Assembly: GCF_900109755.1 (NCBI RefSeq)
Contig: NZ_FOAR01000018.1
Span: 1-64,000 of the forward strand
Direction: 5' to 3'
DNA: 64,000 bases
Source: Pseudomonas agarici
GTDB lineage: Bacteria > Pseudomonadota > Gammaproteobacteria > Pseudomonadales > Pseudomonadaceae
Shown here: in pieces, positions 61,931 through 64,000 of the stretch
Numbering within the stretch: position 1 is the stretch's first letter
Layout: each line of letters opens with the position of its first letter
Program-made: the position numbers and the translations under genes
Notes under the pieces: generated by a model
Databases searched by the model: none
What the model was told of the DNA's origin: nothing
Seen by the model: the letters and a program-made list of their open reading frames with translations, nothing else

Positions 61931-62905
61931 TTATTGCTGGATCTCCTGGTCGGTGAACAAATCGCTGAACAGCATGCTCGACAGGTAGCGCTCGCCGGAG
62001 TCGGGCAGCACCACGACAAGGGTCTTGCCCTGCATTTCCGGAGTCTCCGCCAGGCGCACGGCCACGGCCATGGCGGCGCCAGAGGAAATGCCGCAGAGGA
62101 TCCCTTCCTCCTGCATCAACCGCAGGGCCATGACCTTGGACTCCTCGTCAGTGACCAATTCAACCCGATCCACCAACGACAGATCGAGGTTCTTCGGCAC
62201 AAAACCCGCTCCGATGCCCTGGATCTTGTGAGGCGACGGCTTGACCTCCTGTCCGGCCAGGGTCTGGGTGATCACCGGCGATGACACCGGCTCCACTGCC
62301 ACCGAGAGGATCGGCTTGCCCCGGGTCAGCTTGATATACCGCGAAACACCGCTGAGGGTGCCGCCAGTGCCTACCCCCACCACCAGCACATCGACCGCGC
62401 CATCGGTGTCATTCCAGATTTCCGGCCCGGTGGTTTTCTCATGGATCGCCGGGTTGGCCGGGTTGTCGAACTGCGCAGGCATGAAGTAGTGGGCCGGATC
62501 GCCGTTGACGATCTCGGCGGCCTTCTCGATCGCGCCCTTCATACCCAGAGCCGGGTCAGTCAGTACCAGCTCGGCACCCAGTGCCTTGAGGACCTTGCGC
62601 CGCTCGATGCTCATGGACGACGGCATGGTCAGCAATAATTTGTAGCCACGGGCGGCAGCGACAAAGGCCAGGCCAATCCCGGTATTGCCCGAGGTCGGCT
62701 CGACGATGGTCATCCCCGACTTGAGCCGGCCACTGCTTTCGGCATCCCAGATCATGTTCGCGCCGATCCGGCACTTCACCGAATATCCTGGGTTACGCCC
62801 CTCGATCTTGGCCAGGATAGTCACACCGCGCGGCGCGATGCGATTGATCTGAACCAGGGGCGTATTACCGATGGAGTGGGCGTTGTCGGCGAAAATACGG
62901 CTCAT
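61931..62905 (-). CDS. cysK: cysteine synthase A
   Basis: A 324-residue O-acetylserine sulfhydrylase. PLP Lys44 lies in GYSVKCRIG; the asparagine loop PTSGNTGIGL and the phosphate loop VVGVGTGGTLSGVSRY are intact. It makes cysteine from O-acetylserine and sulfide. The gene is not near other cys genes; it could have a link to the sulfide reductase-like enzyme at 1274 only in the general sense of sulfur use. It runs leftward from a 238-bp divergent spacer shared with the MoxR gene. Confidence 0.92.
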   Translation of the reverse strand: MSRIFADNAHSIGNTPLVQINRIAPRGVTILAKIEGRNPGYSVKCRIGANMIWDAESSGRLKSGMTIVEPTSGNTGIGLAFVAAARGYKLLLTMPSSMSIERRKVLKALGAELVLTDPALGMKGAIEKAAEIVNGDPAHYFMPAQFDNPANPAIHEKTTGPEIWNDTDGAVDVLVVGVGTGGTLSGVSRYIKLTRGKPILSVAVEPVSSPVITQTLAGQEVKPSPHKIQGIGAGFVPKNLDLSLVDRVELVTDEESKVMALRLMQEEGILCGISSGAAMAVAVRLAETPEMQGKTLVVVLPDSGERYLSSMLFSDLFTDQEIQQ

Positions 62906-63050
62906 GACAGGGTCCTTTGGGCAACAGAAAGTAAGCTCTCAAGGGTATGCCTCGGGGTTCGAATCGTCCAGTCGTGGCAAACCTGACATGAAGTATCCCG
63001 ACCGGGTCAGGATGTGACGCACCATTCAGAGACTGAATAAACCGTCGGCG

Positions 63051-63080
63051 TTCACACTCCACCGGACGCCGCGTTATAGT
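63051..63080 (+). promoter_or_regulatory. candidate sigma-70 promoter of the MoxR gene
   Basis: TTCACA at 63051-63056 and TATAGT at 63075-63080 with an 18-base spacer, 63 bp before the MoxR ATG. Matches are four or five of six in each box. Confidence 0.4.
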
Positions 63081-63143
63081 CGGGCATGGCATTTTCCCGC
63101 CGTCCTGTCTGCCAGGCCGGTGTTACCGTTCGAGGAATGACAG

Positions 63144-63989
63144 ATGAAGTTCGAAGGCACCCTAGCCTACGTCGCCACCGATGATCTGAAGTTGGCCGTC
63201 AACGCCGCCATTACCCTGGAGCGTCCGCTGCTGGTCAAGGGCGAGCCCGGTACTGGCAAGACCATGCTTGCCGAACAGTTGGCCGAGTCCTTCGGTGCCA
63301 AGCTGATCACCTGGCATATCAAGTCCACCACCAAGGCCCATCAGGGCCTGTACGAGTACGACGCGGTCAGCCGCCTGCGCGACTCGCAACTGGGCGTGGA
63401 CAGGGTCCACGATGTGCGCAACTACCTGAAAAAGGGCAAGCTCTGGGAAGCCTTCGAATCCGATGAGCGGGTGATCCTGCTGATCGACGAGATCGACAAG
63501 GCCGATATCGAGTTCCCCAACGACCTGCTGCAAGAGCTCGACAAGATGGAGTTCTATGTCTACGAGATCGATGAAACCATCAAGGCCAAGAAGCGCCCGA
63601 TCATCATCATTACTTCCAACAATGAAAAAGAGCTGCCGGATGCCTTTCTGCGCCGCTGTTTCTTCCACTACATCGCCTTCCCGGATCGCCCCACGTTGCA
63701 GAAGATCGTCGATGTGCACTACCCGGACATCAAGAAAGACCTGGTCAGCGAAGCCCTCGATGTGTTCTTCGACGTGCGCAAGGTGCCGGGCCTGAAGAAG
63801 AAACCTTCGACCTCGGAACTGGTGGACTGGTTGAAGCTATTGATGGCCGACAATATCGGCGAAGCGGTATTGCGCGAACGCGATCCGACCAAGGCCATCC
63901 CGCCGCTGGCCGGCGCCCTGGTGAAGAACGAGCAGGATGTGCAACTGCTTGAGCGCCTGGCGTTCATGAGCCGTCGCGGCAGCCGCTAG
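63144..63989 (+). CDS. MoxR-family AAA ATPase
   Basis: A 281-residue AAA+ ATPase of the MoxR/CoxD group: Walker A GEPGTGKT (residues 33-40), Walker B ILLIDEIDKAD (111-121), a sensor-1 ITSNN and a sensor-2 Arg in the C-terminal RRCFFHYIAFP region. MoxR ATPases act as chaperones for metalloprotein or complex assembly, usually with a VWA-domain gene next to them, which would lie beyond the window. A GAGGA site precedes the ATG. Its TAG stop is followed by TGGCCTG, the repeat-end sequence also seen at hrpA and the CpxA-like gene. Confidence 0.9.
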   Translation: MKFEGTLAYVATDDLKLAVNAAITLERPLLVKGEPGTGKTMLAEQLAESFGAKLITWHIKSTTKAHQGLYEYDAVSRLRDSQLGVDRVHDVRNYLKKGKLWEAFESDERVILLIDEIDKADIEFPNDLLQELDKMEFYVYEIDETIKAKKRPIIIITSNNEKELPDAFLRRCFFHYIAFPDRPTLQKIVDVHYPDIKKDLVSEALDVFFDVRKVPGLKKKPSTSELVDWLKLLMADNIGEAVLRERDPTKAIPPLAGALVKNEQDVQLLERLAFMSRRGSR

Positions 63990-64000
63990 TGGCCTGCCTG
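63986..64000. repeat. possible truncated copy of the palindromic repeat at the window end
   Basis: CTAGTGGCCTG is identical to the outer end of copies A and B and begins on the MoxR TAG stop. The window ends 4 bases later, so whether the full element follows cannot be seen. Confidence 0.4.

Noticed and set aside
62955..62966. GGTTCGAATC T-loop-like sequence
   Set aside because: The flanking bases do not form a T stem or acceptor stem, so it is not a tRNA gene.

Overview
The window looks like a chromosomal segment of a Pseudomonas of the P. fluorescens group. The evidence is high GC with GC-rich third codon positions, strong AGGAG-type ribosome binding sites, and gene pairs known from Pseudomonas: the gbuR/gbuA guanidinobutyrase locus, the plpD/FimV-like/marR/recQ block, an OprD porin, a PA3286-type ketoacyl synthase beside an ECF sigma factor, and aceK. 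No rRNA, tRNA, CRISPR array, intact insertion sequence or prophage was seen.

Layout. 0-2.5 kb: an operon of a sulfide:quinone-reductase-like flavoprotein, a DUF1641 protein and a Tam-like methyltransferase. 2.7-6.0 kb: rnm-yciO-scpA-scpB (RNA turnover and chromosome condensation), divergent from yciB-yciI. 7.1-10.3 kb: a Cpx-like envelope two-component set with a Spy/CpxP-family gene between regulator and kinase. 10.6-16.7 kb: nitroreductase, TrkH, an AraC regulator, an LpxH-type phosphatase and a DMT exporter. 16.8-25.8 kb: SelW-like protein, PlpD, FimV-like protein, MarR regulator, RecQ, UPF0149 protein and a DTW-domain tRNA modifier. 25.9-30.1 kb: the gbu locus (LysR regulator, guanidinobutyrase, sodium:solute symporter), followed by a PA1414-like micro-gene. 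30.2-40.9 kb: transporters and regulators, CvfB, a DEAD-box helicase, a YbdG-type channel and azoreductase. 41.0-47.6 kb: LysR regulator, alpha/beta hydrolase, PpiA, an ABC exporter, AqpZ and a GNAT protein. 47.9-51.7 kb: OprD porin, an ECF sigma/anti-sigma pair and the ketoacyl-ACP synthase. 52-59.7 kb: hrpA and aceK separated by an AT-rich two-gene cassette. 59.8-64 kb: DMT exporter, LpxO-like hydroxylase, CysK and a MoxR ATPase.

Most genes are housekeeping, envelope or transport functions. The clearest accessory element is the AAA ATPase plus DUF4276 (Toprim-like) pair at 56.0-57.8 kb. Its composition differs from its neighbours, its two genes overlap by ATGA, and its architecture resembles ATPase/nuclease anti-phage systems such as PARIS, RloAB and AbiL. 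Other notable features are a roughly 160-bp nested palindromic repeat in two copies whose ends sit on gene stop codons (TAGTGGCC), and several clean inverted repeats upstream of regulator-controlled genes.

All identifications come from reading protein motifs and remembered families; no database search was run. Start codons were moved from the longest reading frame where a ribosome binding site or family length favoured a later start.
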